Below, piece after piece: positions 1-8,430 of a DNA stretch of 64,000 nucleotides. Each line of letters begins with the position of its first letter. Positions within the stretch are counted from its first letter, which is position 1. The position numbers and the translations under genes are program-made. The notes under the pieces were generated by a model, which ran no database searches, was not told the DNA's origin, and saw nothing but the letters and a program-made list of their open reading frames with translations. The DNA lies in NCBI GenBank assembly GCA_947623465.1, contig CANQGU010000004.1:18090-82089 (forward strand), given 5' to 3'. The DNA comes from an uncultured Clostridia bacterium. Lineage in GTDB: Bacteria; Bacillota; Clostridia; TANB77; CAG-508.

Positions 1-1
1 G

Positions 2-445
2 TATGGAAAAATAACTTCAACAGAAGCAAGATGTAAAGAAGTTAAAAAAATAGCAGATTCTGTAATTGCATTAGCAGTTAAAGAAAAAGATAACTTCGAA
101 ATGGTTGATGTTAAAGTTGTTAAAGCAAAATTAGATTCTAAAGGAAATAAAATGACAGAGCTTGTAAAAAGTAAAAATGGTAAAGAATATTTAAAAGTTG
201 TTAAAGAAGAAACAACAGAATCTAGACAAAAAGATATGCCATCAAGATTAAATGCAAGAAGAAAAATAATGACAAAAATAAATAAAGTAAAAGACAGTGA
301 AGGAAAAAATATTGATTTACCAGCAAAACTATTCAATGAAATAGCTCCAAAATACACAGATAGAGTAGGAGGATATACAAGAATAGTAAAAGCAGAAGCT
401 CGTAAGGGAGATAATGCTCCAATGGCTGTTTTAATGTTAGTATAG
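2..445 (+). CDS. rplQ: Ribosomal protein L17, C-terminal 147 residues (gene runs off the left edge)
   Basis: This is a large-subunit ribosomal protein. The reading frame is open from base 2, before the first ATG at 101, so the gene starts outside the window. Visible family features are the [18 protein letters not shown] helix and the C-terminal [20 protein letters not shown] block followed by PMAV, which is the characteristic end of bacterial L17. L17 normally closes the S13-S11-S4-rpoA-rplQ operon, and a terminator directly follows the stop codon here, which fits the end of that operon. Only the first residues are missing. I am confident of the family from the C-terminal motif. Confidence 0.95.
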   Translation, partial: YGKITSTEARCKEVKKIADSVIALAVKEKDNFEMVDVKVVKAKLDSKGNKMTELVKSKNGKEYLKVVKEETTESRQKDMPSRLNARRKIMTKINKVKDSEGKNIDLPAKLFNEIAPKYTDRVGGYTRIVKAEARKGDNAPMAVLMLV

Positions 446-454
446 AATTAAAAA

Positions 455-486
455 AATCACACTTGATAAAAGTGGGATTTTTTTAT
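455..486 (+). terminator. Terminator after rplQ
   Basis: A hairpin with arms AATCACACTT and AAGTGGGATT (one mismatch) is followed by a run of T, ten bases after the rplQ stop codon. Confidence 0.85.
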
Positions 487-498
487 TTTTAATAACAG

Positions 499-527
499 TT
501 GAAATTAATTTTAAAATAAGATATAAT
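499..527 (+). promoter_or_regulatory. Sigma-A promoter for the glycosyltransferase/acyltransferase operon
   Basis: TTGAAA at 499-504 and TATAAT at 522-527 are separated by exactly 17 bases, 40 bases upstream of the first glycosyltransferase start. Confidence 0.75.
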
Positions 528-567
528 ATGAAAAGTTAAAAAATAACAAATTAATATAAGGGGAAAT

Positions 568-1422
568 ATGGTTAATTTACTATTATGTGGTAATAAAAAA
601 GTATTTGATGGAGCACTATCACAGTTAATATCAATTTTAAATAGAACGGAAGAACAAATTAACTGTTATATATTCACAATGGAATTAACTAGGGTAAATC
701 CAGAATATACTCAAATAACAGATAAGCAAGTAGAATTTCTAAATGAAGTAGTTAAGCAAAAAAGTCCAAAAAGTAATGTAAAAAAAGTAGATGTAACTAA
801 TTTATATGAAAAAGAATTTGGAAATTGTAAAAATGAAACAGCATACTGTACACCATATACATTACTAAGGCTTCTTGCAGACTTAGTCCCAAATATACCA
901 GAAAAAATATTATATTTAGATATAGATATAATGGTTGGAGGAAATCTTTTAGAACTATTTAATATAGATATAGAAGATTATGAATATGCAGCAGTTAAAG
1001 AAAAATACGGTTGTTGGGCAATAAGACCAGACTACATAAATGCAGGAATGTTATTACTTAATATGAAAAAAATTAAACAAACCAAGTTATTAGAAAAAGC
1101 AAGAAACATGATAAGAGAAAGGAAGCTACTTTTTGCAGACCAAGATGCATTATTTTGGTCAACAACAAAAAAGAAATTATTACCAAGAAAATACAATGAG
1201 CAATCAAGATTTAATAACCCAAAAACAATAATTTGTCATTTTTGTAAAAGGCTATTACTATTCCCATATCCACATACAGAAAATTTTAAACAGTGGAATA
1301 TAGAAGAAGTACATAAAATTTTAAAATGTCACTATTTTGACAAAGATTTAGAAGAATATTTAAAATTAAAACAAGAGTATGAAGCAAAAGAAAAAACAAA
1401 AGAATATGAAATAAAAATATGA
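568..1422 (+). CDS. Family 8 glycosyltransferase
   Basis: Predicted retaining glycosyltransferase that moves a sugar from a nucleotide-sugar donor. Of 284 residues, the metal-binding DxD-type motif is LYLDIDIMVGG near residue 115, followed by the family hallmarks YINAGMLLLNM and ADQDALFW, and a late His (ICHFCKR) where GT8 enzymes coordinate manganese. No signal peptide or membrane segment is seen, so it is probably cytoplasmic. The start follows AAGGGGAAAT. It is the first gene of a four-gene cluster with a second GT8 and two acyltransferase-like proteins, which points to glycolipid or surface-glycan assembly. The substrate cannot be told. The tail is Lys/Glu-rich and low in complexity. Confidence 0.85.
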   Translation: MVNLLLCGNKKVFDGALSQLISILNRTEEQINCYIFTMELTRVNPEYTQITDKQVEFLNEVVKQKSPKSNVKKVDVTNLYEKEFGNCKNETAYCTPYTLLRLLADLVPNIPEKILYLDIDIMVGGNLLELFNIDIEDYEYAAVKEKYGCWAIRPDYINAGMLLLNMKKIKQTKLLEKARNMIRERKLLFADQDALFWSTTKKKLLPRKYNEQSRFNNPKTIICHFCKRLLLFPYPHTENFKQWNIEEVHKILKCHYFDKDLEEYLKLKQEYEAKEKTKEYEIKI

Positions 1423-1473
1423 AACAAAAGCAAAAAGTAAAAAAATGAAATTAAAAAGAAAAGGAATTATTAT

Positions 1474-2403
1474 ATGAATAAAGAAAAAATACTACCAATA
1501 TTTTTTGCAGTAGATAATGACTATATACCATTTTTATCAGTAACATTAAAATCATTATATGACCATGCAAGTAAAGATAATATATATGTAATAAAAATAT
1601 TATATACAGATATAAATGAAGAAAATAAAGAAAAAATAAAAAAATATGAAAAAGAAAATATTAGTATAGAATTTGTAGATTTAAATTATTATATAGACAA
1701 AATAAAAGGAAAGCTATATACTAGGGACTATTATAAAAAATCAACATATTTTAGGCTATTTATACCAGATTTATATCCACAATATAATAAAGCTCTATAT
1801 TTAGATTCTGATACATTAATATTAGATGATATAGCAAATTTATATAATATAGATATAGGAAATAACTTACTTGGTGCAATTCCAGATAAAGCAGTTCAAA
1901 CAGTACCAGAATTTCAAGAATATGTTGAAAAAGTAGTTGGAGTTTCAAGTTATAAAAAATACTTTAATGCAGGAATTTTAGTAATGAATTTAGATGAGCT
2001 TAGAAAGTTCGAATTTCAAGAAAAATTTTTGTATTTATTAGACACAATAAAATACTCTGTTGCACAAGATCAAGATTACTTAAATAGGCTATGTAAAGGT
2101 AGAGTTAAAATAATAAATGAAGCGTGGAATGTAATGCCAATAGACCATTTAAAAGTAAATCTTGAAAATATAAAATTAATACATTATAATCTAAATTATA
2201 AACCATGGCATTTTGATAATATTTTATATAAAGATTTCTTTTGGGATTATGCAAAAAAGACAGAATATTATCAAGTTATAAAAAACATTAAAGATAACTA
2301 TACAGAAGACCAAAAATTTAATGATTTAGAAACTACAAAAAAACTTATAGAACTTGCCAAAAAAGAGTCAGACTGTGTAGGAGACGATAGAAATATAAAA
2401 TAG
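1474..2403 (+). CDS. Family 8 glycosyltransferase (second copy)
   Basis: A 309-residue GT8 enzyme and a more typical member than its upstream neighbour. The N-terminal VDNDYIPFLSVTLKSL, the DxD motif in KALYLDSDTLILDD, YFNAGILVMNLDELRK, the acceptor-side DQDYLNRL and the C-terminal IHYNLNYKPWHF are all present in the usual order. It has the LgtC/GspA-like layout and probably adds galactose or glucose to a surface polymer or lipid, though that specificity is inference. It lies 51 bases after the first GT8 and 18 bases before the acyltransferase gene, so the genes are probably co-transcribed. Confidence 0.9.
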   Translation: MNKEKILPIFFAVDNDYIPFLSVTLKSLYDHASKDNIYVIKILYTDINEENKEKIKKYEKENISIEFVDLNYYIDKIKGKLYTRDYYKKSTYFRLFIPDLYPQYNKALYLDSDTLILDDIANLYNIDIGNNLLGAIPDKAVQTVPEFQEYVEKVVGVSSYKKYFNAGILVMNLDELRKFEFQEKFLYLLDTIKYSVAQDQDYLNRLCKGRVKIINEAWNVMPIDHLKVNLENIKLIHYNLNYKPWHFDNILYKDFFWDYAKKTEYYQVIKNIKDNYTEDQKFNDLETTKKLIELAKKESDCVGDDRNIK

Positions 2404-2421
2404 GAGAGAGAGCAAAATAAA

Positions 2422-3288
2422 ATGGAAAAATCGCCTGATAGATTACGAGTATTAGAAAAAATAAAAGAATTAGAAATGCAAGGAAAATTTGACATAGATG
2501 CAGAGGAAGACCCGCCTACTGTTCCTTTGCAGCCAAATGAAATAGAATTTGTAAAAAATAAAAGAAAAGACAAAATAAAAGCAAATGGAGCAACATGGAT
2601 TGCAGAAAAATATGTAAATAACCTTGTTAGAAAAAATAAATTAATAATAAAAGAAGTAATAGGATTAGAAAACTTAAAAAATATAGAAGGTGGAGCAATA
2701 ATTACATGCAATCACTTTAATCCTTTTGACTGTTTTACAGTAGAAAAAGTATTTAGAATGACAAAACATAGTAAGAAAAAAACACTATATAAAATAATAA
2801 GGGAAGGAAATTATACAAACTTTCCTGGATTTTATGGATTTTTATTTAGAAACTGTCATACTTTGCCTTTAAGTACAAATAAACAAACAATGATAAAACT
2901 TTTAAAATCAGTAGATGAGATATTAGCAAATGGTGATTTTATATTAATTTATCCAGAACAAAGTTTATGGTGGAATTATAAAAAGCCAAAGCCATTAAAA
3001 AGTGGAGCATTTAGATTTGCATCTAAAAACAATGTTCCAATTGTTCCAATATTTATAACAATGAAAGAAACAGATATAATAGGGGATGATGGATTTCCTA
3101 TTATGGAATACTATGTATATATAGAAAAACCAATATATAAAGACGAAAACTTATCAGAAAAAGAAAATTCTGAAATAATGAGAAACAAAAATTATCAAGT
3201 ATGGAAAAAAATATATGAAGACTTCTATCAAGTACCACTTGAATATTTATGTGATAGTGAAATATTAAAGGAAAAAATATATGGATAA
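2422..3288 (+). CDS. PlsC-like lysophospholipid/glycerolipid acyltransferase
   Basis: 288 residues in the 1-acyl-glycerol-3-phosphate acyltransferase fold. The catalytic H-x4-D box appears as NHFNPFD, and the phosphate-binding box as YPEQSLWW rather than the usual FPEGTRS; the Glu is retained. A charged N-terminal extension of about 75 residues (DIDAEEDPPTVPLQPNE) precedes the domain and is not typical. The protein probably attaches a fatty acyl chain to a lipid or glycolipid made by the neighbouring glycosyltransferases. It overlaps the next gene by 8 bases, a sign of coupled translation. Confidence 0.8.
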   Translation: MEKSPDRLRVLEKIKELEMQGKFDIDAEEDPPTVPLQPNEIEFVKNKRKDKIKANGATWIAEKYVNNLVRKNKLIIKEVIGLENLKNIEGGAIITCNHFNPFDCFTVEKVFRMTKHSKKKTLYKIIREGNYTNFPGFYGFLFRNCHTLPLSTNKQTMIKLLKSVDEILANGDFILIYPEQSLWWNYKKPKPLKSGAFRFASKNNVPIVPIFITMKETDIIGDDGFPIMEYYVYIEKPIYKDENLSEKENSEIMRNKNYQVWKKIYEDFYQVPLEYLCDSEILKEKIYG

Positions 3289-4048
3289 AAATAGAATTAT
3301 ATATTACCAAGATGAGCTAAACGATGAATTTTCTGAAACAAAAATAACACCAAGAAATATTGATGAAAATTATATATATATTCATAAAAATATAATTTGG
3401 AAAATTTGTAGTTTAATTGTAAATGTAATATTATTTTTTATAAAAATAATATATCCAAAAGTAAAATTTAGAATAAAATATGTTGGAAGAGAAAAGCTAA
3501 AACAATACAAAAATACAGGATATTTTGTATATGCAAATCATACACAGCCTTTTGCAGACACTTTTATTCCAAGTAATCCAATTTTTCCTAAAAAGAATTA
3601 CTTTATTGTAAATCCGGAAAATGTATCTATGAAAGGACTAGAAAAAATAGTCCAAATGGCAGGAGCACTGCCAATTCCAAGTAATAAAAAAGCAATGAAA
3701 AATTTTATGACTGCAATAGATACAAGAATAAAAGAAAAAGCAAGTATAACAATATATCCAGAAGCTCATATATGGCCATATTATACAAAAATAAGACCAT
3801 TTAAAGCAGTATCTTTTAATTATCCAATAAATTTAGATGTTCCAACATTTTGCATGACAAATACATACCAAAAAAGAAAAAACGGAAAAGTTAAAATTGT
3901 AACATATATAGATGGACCATTTTTTCCAAATAAAAGCTTAAGTAAACAAGACCAAAAACAAGATTTAAGAGATAGAGTATATGATAAGATGGTCGAAAGA
4001 TCTAAAAATAGCAATATAGAATATATTAAATATGTAAAAAATACATAA
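3281..4048 (+). CDS. PlsC-like acyltransferase (second copy)
   Basis: 255 residues. The H-x4-D box is NHTQPFADTF and the second box YPEAHIWPYY, resembling the upstream copy (YPEQSLWW) more than housekeeping PlsC. One hydrophobic segment at about residues 38-62 could hold the protein at the membrane. Two adjacent, divergent acyltransferases next to two glycosyltransferases suggest a dedicated pathway for an acylated glycolipid. Which acyl position each modifies cannot be read from sequence. A hairpin terminator follows at 4086. Confidence 0.8.
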   Translation: MDKNRIIYYQDELNDEFSETKITPRNIDENYIYIHKNIIWKICSLIVNVILFFIKIIYPKVKFRIKYVGREKLKQYKNTGYFVYANHTQPFADTFIPSNPIFPKKNYFIVNPENVSMKGLEKIVQMAGALPIPSNKKAMKNFMTAIDTRIKEKASITIYPEAHIWPYYTKIRPFKAVSFNYPINLDVPTFCMTNTYQKRKNGKVKIVTYIDGPFFPNKSLSKQDQKQDLRDRVYDKMVERSKNSNIEYIKYVKNT

Positions 4049-4085
4049 ATATAATTTTATGCAAACATACAATCAAATTTTCAGT

Positions 4086-4115
4086 AAAAGAAGCTTAAAA
4101 TTTAGCTTCTTTTTT
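4086..4115 (+). terminator. Terminator of the glycosyltransferase/acyltransferase operon
   Basis: The arms AGAAGCT and AGCTTCT around an 8-base loop are followed by a T run. Confidence 0.75.
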
Positions 4116-4120
4116 ATTAT

Positions 4121-4343
4121 GAAAAAATAAAAAGAAAGAATAAAAATATGAAGAAAGACGAGCAAGAAACTATTTAGAAAAGAAAGAAAAAGCAAAAAAT
4201 AATAGAGATAATAGTGAAATTTTATATCAATATGATAAAGATAACTGTTAAATTTATATTATTTTGTAATAATATATCACCAATATAGGCATAATATATG
4301 TATTCTGTTAAAATAAAATGTGCAGAAGTAGGAGGTGAAAAAA
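4121..4343 (+). other. Intergenic stretch with a short coding-like remnant
   Basis: Bases 4157-4250 can be read as a Lys/Asn-rich fragment ending in YQYDKDNC and a stop codon, with no start codon or ribosome site. It may be a gene tail left by a deletion. The rest is the leader of the wall-anchored protein gene. No clear promoter was found. Confidence 0.3.
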
Positions 4344-5447
4344 ATGAATTATATGAAAAAAATTTTATTGCTTGTTATAATACTAATGGGAATGTTACTA
4401 TTGATTCCAAGTATTTGTAATGCTGCTAGTGCTTCTGTATCAAATGAAGAAACATTAAAAGAAGCTATAACTAAAGCTAATAATGGTGAAATAGATTATA
4501 TTACATTAACTGATTCAATAATAATATCTGGTCCTTTAACTGATATTACCAAAGATGTAACTATTAATGGTAATGGTTTTACAATATCAGGAAGTGAAAG
4601 TTGGTATGATAAAGGAGGAGCTGGTAACCAATCAATAATTACTTCTACAGCTGGAACTCTTACCTTAAAAAATTTAATACTAAAACATGGACCTAAACAA
4701 GGAGCTCAAGCTTATGGAAACGGTACTTTAGTTTTAGATGGTGTAACAATTAGCGATTGCAAATATTCTGGACTTATTGCAAATGGTGGTATAATTGAAA
4801 TTAGAGATTTAAATTTAAATACTAATGCAGGAATTGAAGTTGGAAAATCAGCTACTAACCCTGTAAATACTAATCCAAAATTAATAATAAATGGTACTCT
4901 AAAATCAATTAGCAAAGCTATTCTTTATGAAGATCCTGAAACAAAATCTAAATTAACTATTGAAAATAAAGAAGGTTCAACAAATAAACTATTTGTTACT
5001 GAAGATGCAGTATTGATTACTGATAGTAACAATACTATTATTTACGAAACAAAAAACAATGGCAATATAGATATTGAAAATTCTGATATGGCAGAAGAAA
5101 ATTTTGTAACAGTAACTATTAATTACAATGAATTAACTAAAAAATTAGTAGTAACTAAAAATGACACTTTGTCTAAATATAATTTGTCTGATATAAAAGA
5201 AGTAGAAGGAAAAGTGTTTGTTAACTTTGTTAGAGCAAATAATGATATATTTAGTGAAGATACACCAATCACTGAAGATATGGAGTTAACTGCTGTTTAC
5301 AAAGACCCTGAAATACCAGATTCAAATAGTCAACAAGATGAAACACCAAAAACAGGTATTTCAGATTATTCAAAACTTGCACTAGTAACATTAGCTGTAT
5401 CAATTTTATCAATAATAGCATTAAAAAGAAAATTCAAGAAGGATTAG
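4344..5447 (+). CDS. Secreted, sortase-anchored beta-repeat protein
   Basis: A 367-residue surface protein. It has a signal peptide (MKKILLLVIILMGMLLLIP, cut near SICNAAS). A beta-solenoid-like region at about 30-215 has repeated ITLTDSIIISG / VTINGNGFTISG / LTLKNLILKHG strands, of the pectate-lyase or adhesin type. A domain at about 250-325 (VTINYNELTKKLVVTKNDT ... MELTAVYKD) resembles the Listeria-Bacteroides (InlB B-type) repeat. The end is a wall-sorting signal: TPKTG, a hydrophobic stretch and KRKFKKD. The ATG at 4344 was chosen because AGGAGG at 4329-4334 sits 9 bases upstream; an in-frame GTG at 4335 overlaps that site. The ligand is unknown. The anchor differs from the IxQAG signals in the cohesin cluster, so a different sortase may handle it. 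Confidence 0.8.
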   Translation: MNYMKKILLLVIILMGMLLLIPSICNAASASVSNEETLKEAITKANNGEIDYITLTDSIIISGPLTDITKDVTINGNGFTISGSESWYDKGGAGNQSIITSTAGTLTLKNLILKHGPKQGAQAYGNGTLVLDGVTISDCKYSGLIANGGIIEIRDLNLNTNAGIEVGKSATNPVNTNPKLIINGTLKSISKAILYEDPETKSKLTIENKEGSTNKLFVTEDAVLITDSNNTIIYETKNNGNIDIENSDMAEENFVTVTINYNELTKKLVVTKNDTLSKYNLSDIKEVEGKVFVNFVRANNDIFSEDTPITEDMELTAVYKDPEIPDSNSQQDETPKTGISDYSKLALVTLAVSILSIIALKRKFKKD

Positions 5448-5490
5448 ATAGGCTAAGAGCATGCAAGATGTTGAAATTTCAAATAATTAC

Positions 5491-5519
5491 TTGAAAATTA
5501 TCTGTCTTTATTATATAAT
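5491..5519 (+). promoter_or_regulatory. Promoter of uvrB
   Basis: TTGAAA at 5491-5496 and TATAAT at 5514-5519 with a 17-base spacer. It lies about 110 bases before the uvrB start, leaving a long leader. Confidence 0.75.
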
Positions 5520-5550
5520 CGTAACAACAATAGTATTAAGTTTGTGACCG

Positions 5551-5589
5551 AATTCGTGTAATTCGTTCGCTATTTTACACGAATTTTTG
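5551..5589 (+). promoter_or_regulatory. Hairpin with T run in the uvrB leader
   Basis: Perfect 11-base arms AATTCGTGTAA (5551-5561) and TTACACGAATT (5574-5584) are followed by TTTTTGG. It lies downstream of the promoter at 5491-5519, so it is in the transcribed leader. It could be an attenuator, or a repressor site with repeated TTCG/CGAA half-sites. Confidence 0.5.
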
Positions 5590-5629
5590 GTTAATAGTTG
5601 TCATTTTTTTGGGTCATAAAGGAGGAAAA

Positions 5630-7587
5630 ATGTTCAAATTAGTATCAAATTATAAGCCAACTGGCGACCAGCCACAAGCAATAGAATATTTATCGTCGCG
5701 GAATAAAAGAGGGTAAGAAATTCCAGACGCTTCTAGGAGTTACAGGTTCACGGAAAAACATTTACAATGGCAAATATAATAGAAAAAGTACAAAAACCAA
5801 CTCTTGTTTTAGCACACAATAAAACACTAGCAGGACAATTATATAGTGAATTCAAAGAGTTTTTTCCGAATAATAATGTTGAATACTTTGTTTCATATTA
5901 CGATTATTACCAACCAGAAAGTTATATAGCACAGTCAGATACATATATAGAAAAAGATGCTTCAATAAATGACGAAATAGACAAGCTTCGTCACTCTGCA
6001 ACACTATCTTTGTTTGAAACAAGAGATGTAATAGTTGTAGCATCAGTTAGCTGTATATATGGTTTAGGGGACCCAATAGATTACCAAGAAATGATGATGT
6101 CTTTAAGACCGGGTATGACAAAATCTAGAGATGAAGTAATGAAAAAACTGGTTACAATGCAATATACTAGAAACGAAATGGATTTTAAAAGAGGAACATT
6201 TCGTGCAAAAGGGGATATATTAGAAATATATCCATCATCTGAAAGTGAATCTGCAGTTAGAGTAGAATTTTGGGGAGATGAAATAGAAAAAATTTCAGAA
6301 ATAAATCCACTTACAGGAAAGCAGATAGGAACAAGAAAACATATTTTAGTGCCACCAGCTTCACAATATGTAACAAGTAAAGACAAAATGGAAAGAGCAA
6401 TAGTAACAATAGAAGAAGAATTGGAAGAACGTATAAAATATTTCAAATCACAAAATAAATTAATAGAAGCACAGCGTATAGAAGAAAGAACAAATTTTGA
6501 TATAGAAATGATGAAAGAAACAGGCTTCTGCCAAGGAATAGAAAACTACTCAAGACACATGAGTGGGAGAGCACCTGGTAGTCCACCATATACATTATTT
6601 GATTATTTCCCAAAAGATTTTTTACTATTAATAGATGAATCACATGCAACAATTCCACAGGTTAGAGCAATGTATAATGGAGATAAATCAAGAAAAGATT
6701 CTTTAGTAAATTATGGATTTAGATTACCATCCGCATATGATAATAGACCTTTAAAATTTCCTGAATTTGAACAAAGAATAAATCAAGCAATATTTGTAAG
6801 TGCGACACCTGCTGAATATGAAAAAGAGCACTCAAAAGAAAATGTGGTAGAACAAATAATAAGGCCAACTGGGCTTTTGGACCCTAAAATAGAAGTAAAG
6901 CCAGTTGAAAATCAAATAGATGATTTACTAGAACAAATAAGAAAAAGAACTGAAAAAAATGAAAGAGTTCTTGTTACAACATTAACTAAAAAACAAGCAG
7001 AAGACCTAACAGAATATTTAAAAAGTTTAGATGTAAAAGTAAATTATATGCACTCAGATACAAAAGCTTTAGAAAGGATGGAAATAATAAGAAATCTAAG
7101 GCTAGGAGAGTTTGATGTATTAGTTGGAATAAACTTATTAAGAGAAGGATTAGATATTCCAGAGGTATCGCTAGTTGCAATATTAGATGCAGATAAGGAA
7201 GGATTTTTGCGTTCAGAACGTTCTTTAATTCAAACAATAGGAAGGGCAGCAAGAAATACAGAAGGAACAGTTATAATGTATGCAGATGAGCTAACAGAAT
7301 CTATGGAAAAAGCAATATCAGAGACAAATAGAAGACGCAAGATTCAAATGGAATATAATGAAAAACATGGAATAACTCCAAAAACAATAAACAAATCTGT
7401 AAGAGATGCAATAAAAGCTATACAAGTAGAGGATATAGAAGTAGAATTTAAAGAAGAAAAAGATGAAAATATTGCAGATGTTATAAATAGATTAACAAAT
7501 GAAATGCTAGAACATGCTAGCAAGATGGAATTTGAACAAGCTGCAGAATTAAGAGATAAAATCAAAGAACTTGAAAAATTAATTTGA
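5630..7587 (+). CDS. uvrB: Excinuclease ABC subunit B, with two single-base frameshifts in this sequence
   Basis: UvrB is the damage-verifying helicase of nucleotide excision repair. The frame starting at ATG 5630 after GGAGG reads [20 protein letters not shown], the normal N-terminus, but breaks at 5699. A second frame covers [17 protein letters not shown] and breaks at 5751. The third frame continues [10 protein letters not shown] to the end. Removing one C at 5699 and one at 5751 restores a 651-residue UvrB with an intact Walker A (GVTGSGKT). Downstream are the beta-hairpin region ([11 protein letters not shown]), the DEAD-like LLIDESH, SATP, helicase motif VI (QTIGRAARN) and the C-terminal UVR domain ([14 protein letters not shown]) that contacts UvrC. 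Everything after 5767 looks fully functional, so a consensus error is more likely than decay. Confidence 0.9.
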
Positions 7588-7589
7588 TA

Positions 7590-7645
7590 ACTTAAAAGGA
7601 GTATTATAAAAAATAATAAAATTTTTTATAATACTCCTTTTAAGT
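7590..7645. terminator. Bidirectional terminator between uvrB and engB
   Basis: Perfect 25-base arms (7590-7614 and 7621-7645) around a 6-base loop sit between the convergent uvrB and engB genes, with A/T-rich runs on both sides. Confidence 0.85.
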
Positions 7646-7652
7646 CTATTTA

Positions 7653-8234
7653 TTAAATAAATTTTTCTATTACTGCCCAAACTTCATCAGTATAAATCTT
7701 TTTTTCTGATGAAAAGGGAAGAATTGTTGCATCCATCAAGGGATTAATTTCTTTTTGTAAGGAATAGCAAGTATCTAAAACTTTAGTTGGAGCAATTTTA
7801 TCAGCTTTATTTGCAACTAATATAAAAGGTCTATTAGAGCTAATTATGTAGTTATACATAAGTTTATCGTTTTCAGTTGGATTATGTCTTATATCTATTA
7901 AGAAAATAATTAAAGAAATTTTATTTGTTTTAGATAAATATTCTTCAATGAAGTTTCCAACTTTTACTTGCTCTTGTTTTGACATTTTACTGTAGCCATA
8001 ACCTGGAAGATCAACAAAATAAAATTTTTGATCTATATTGTAAAAATTAATTTGACGGGTTTTACCAGGTTCTGAACTTGTACGAGCTAATTTTTTTCTA
8101 TTTATCATTGTATTTATAAAACTTGATTTTCCAACATTAGATTTTCCAACCAAAACTATTTGAGGTAAATCGTTTTTAGGGTACTGTTTTGGGTTTACTG
8201 CTGAAATTTCAAATTGAGGATTTTTAACTAACAT
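7653..8234 (-). CDS. engB: Ribosome biogenesis GTP-binding protein EngB/YsxC
   Basis: A 193-residue TRAFAC-class GTPase needed for late 50S subunit assembly. The GTPase motifs are in order: G1 GKSNVGKSS, G2 region around SSEPGKTRQINFY, G3 DLPGYG, G4 NKADK and G5 PFSSEK. Length is normal for the family. It is transcribed leftward, downstream of serS, with the palindromic element at 8266-8414 between them. A ribosome site (AGAAAAGAGG) precedes the ATG. Confidence 0.95.
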   Translation of the reverse strand: MLVKNPQFEISAVNPKQYPKNDLPQIVLVGKSNVGKSSFINTMINRKKLARTSSEPGKTRQINFYNIDQKFYFVDLPGYGYSKMSKQEQVKVGNFIEEYLSKTNKISLIIFLIDIRHNPTENDKLMYNYIISSNRPFILVANKADKIAPTKVLDTCYSLQKEINPLMDATILPFSSEKKIYTDEVWAVIEKFI

Positions 8235-8265
8235 ATAACCTCTTTTCTAATTTTATTACCATTTA

Positions 8266-8414
8266 AGTTTGATTGATATATATTAATTTGAAATACCGCG
8301 TAAGCGATCAAACGAACAAAGTGAGTGCGATTGGAGCAATTTTCATACTGATTATTTTAAAATATGGAAATTGCGACACACAAGGTATAAAAATTAATAT
8401 ATATCAATCAAACT
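8266..8414. repeat. 149-base palindromic (MITE-like) element between serS and engB
   Basis: Perfect 24-base terminal inverted repeats lie at 8266-8289 and 8391-8414 (outer ends AGTTTGATTG and CAATCAAACT). A nested inverted repeat pairs GCAATTTTCATA with TATGGAAATTGC. The core is richer in G+C than its surroundings and has no open reading frame. It would fold into a long hairpin in the serS-engB transcript. It resembles a non-autonomous miniature element; no transposase is nearby. Confidence 0.7.
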
Positions 8415-8430
8415 AAACTAGTAATAAAAA

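Noticed and set aside
5630-5770. Programmed ribosomal frameshifting in uvrB
   Set aside because: Two separate shifts within 55 bases with no slippery sequence, plus the same C-before-GG change in four unrelated genes, point to a common sequence-level cause rather than recoding.
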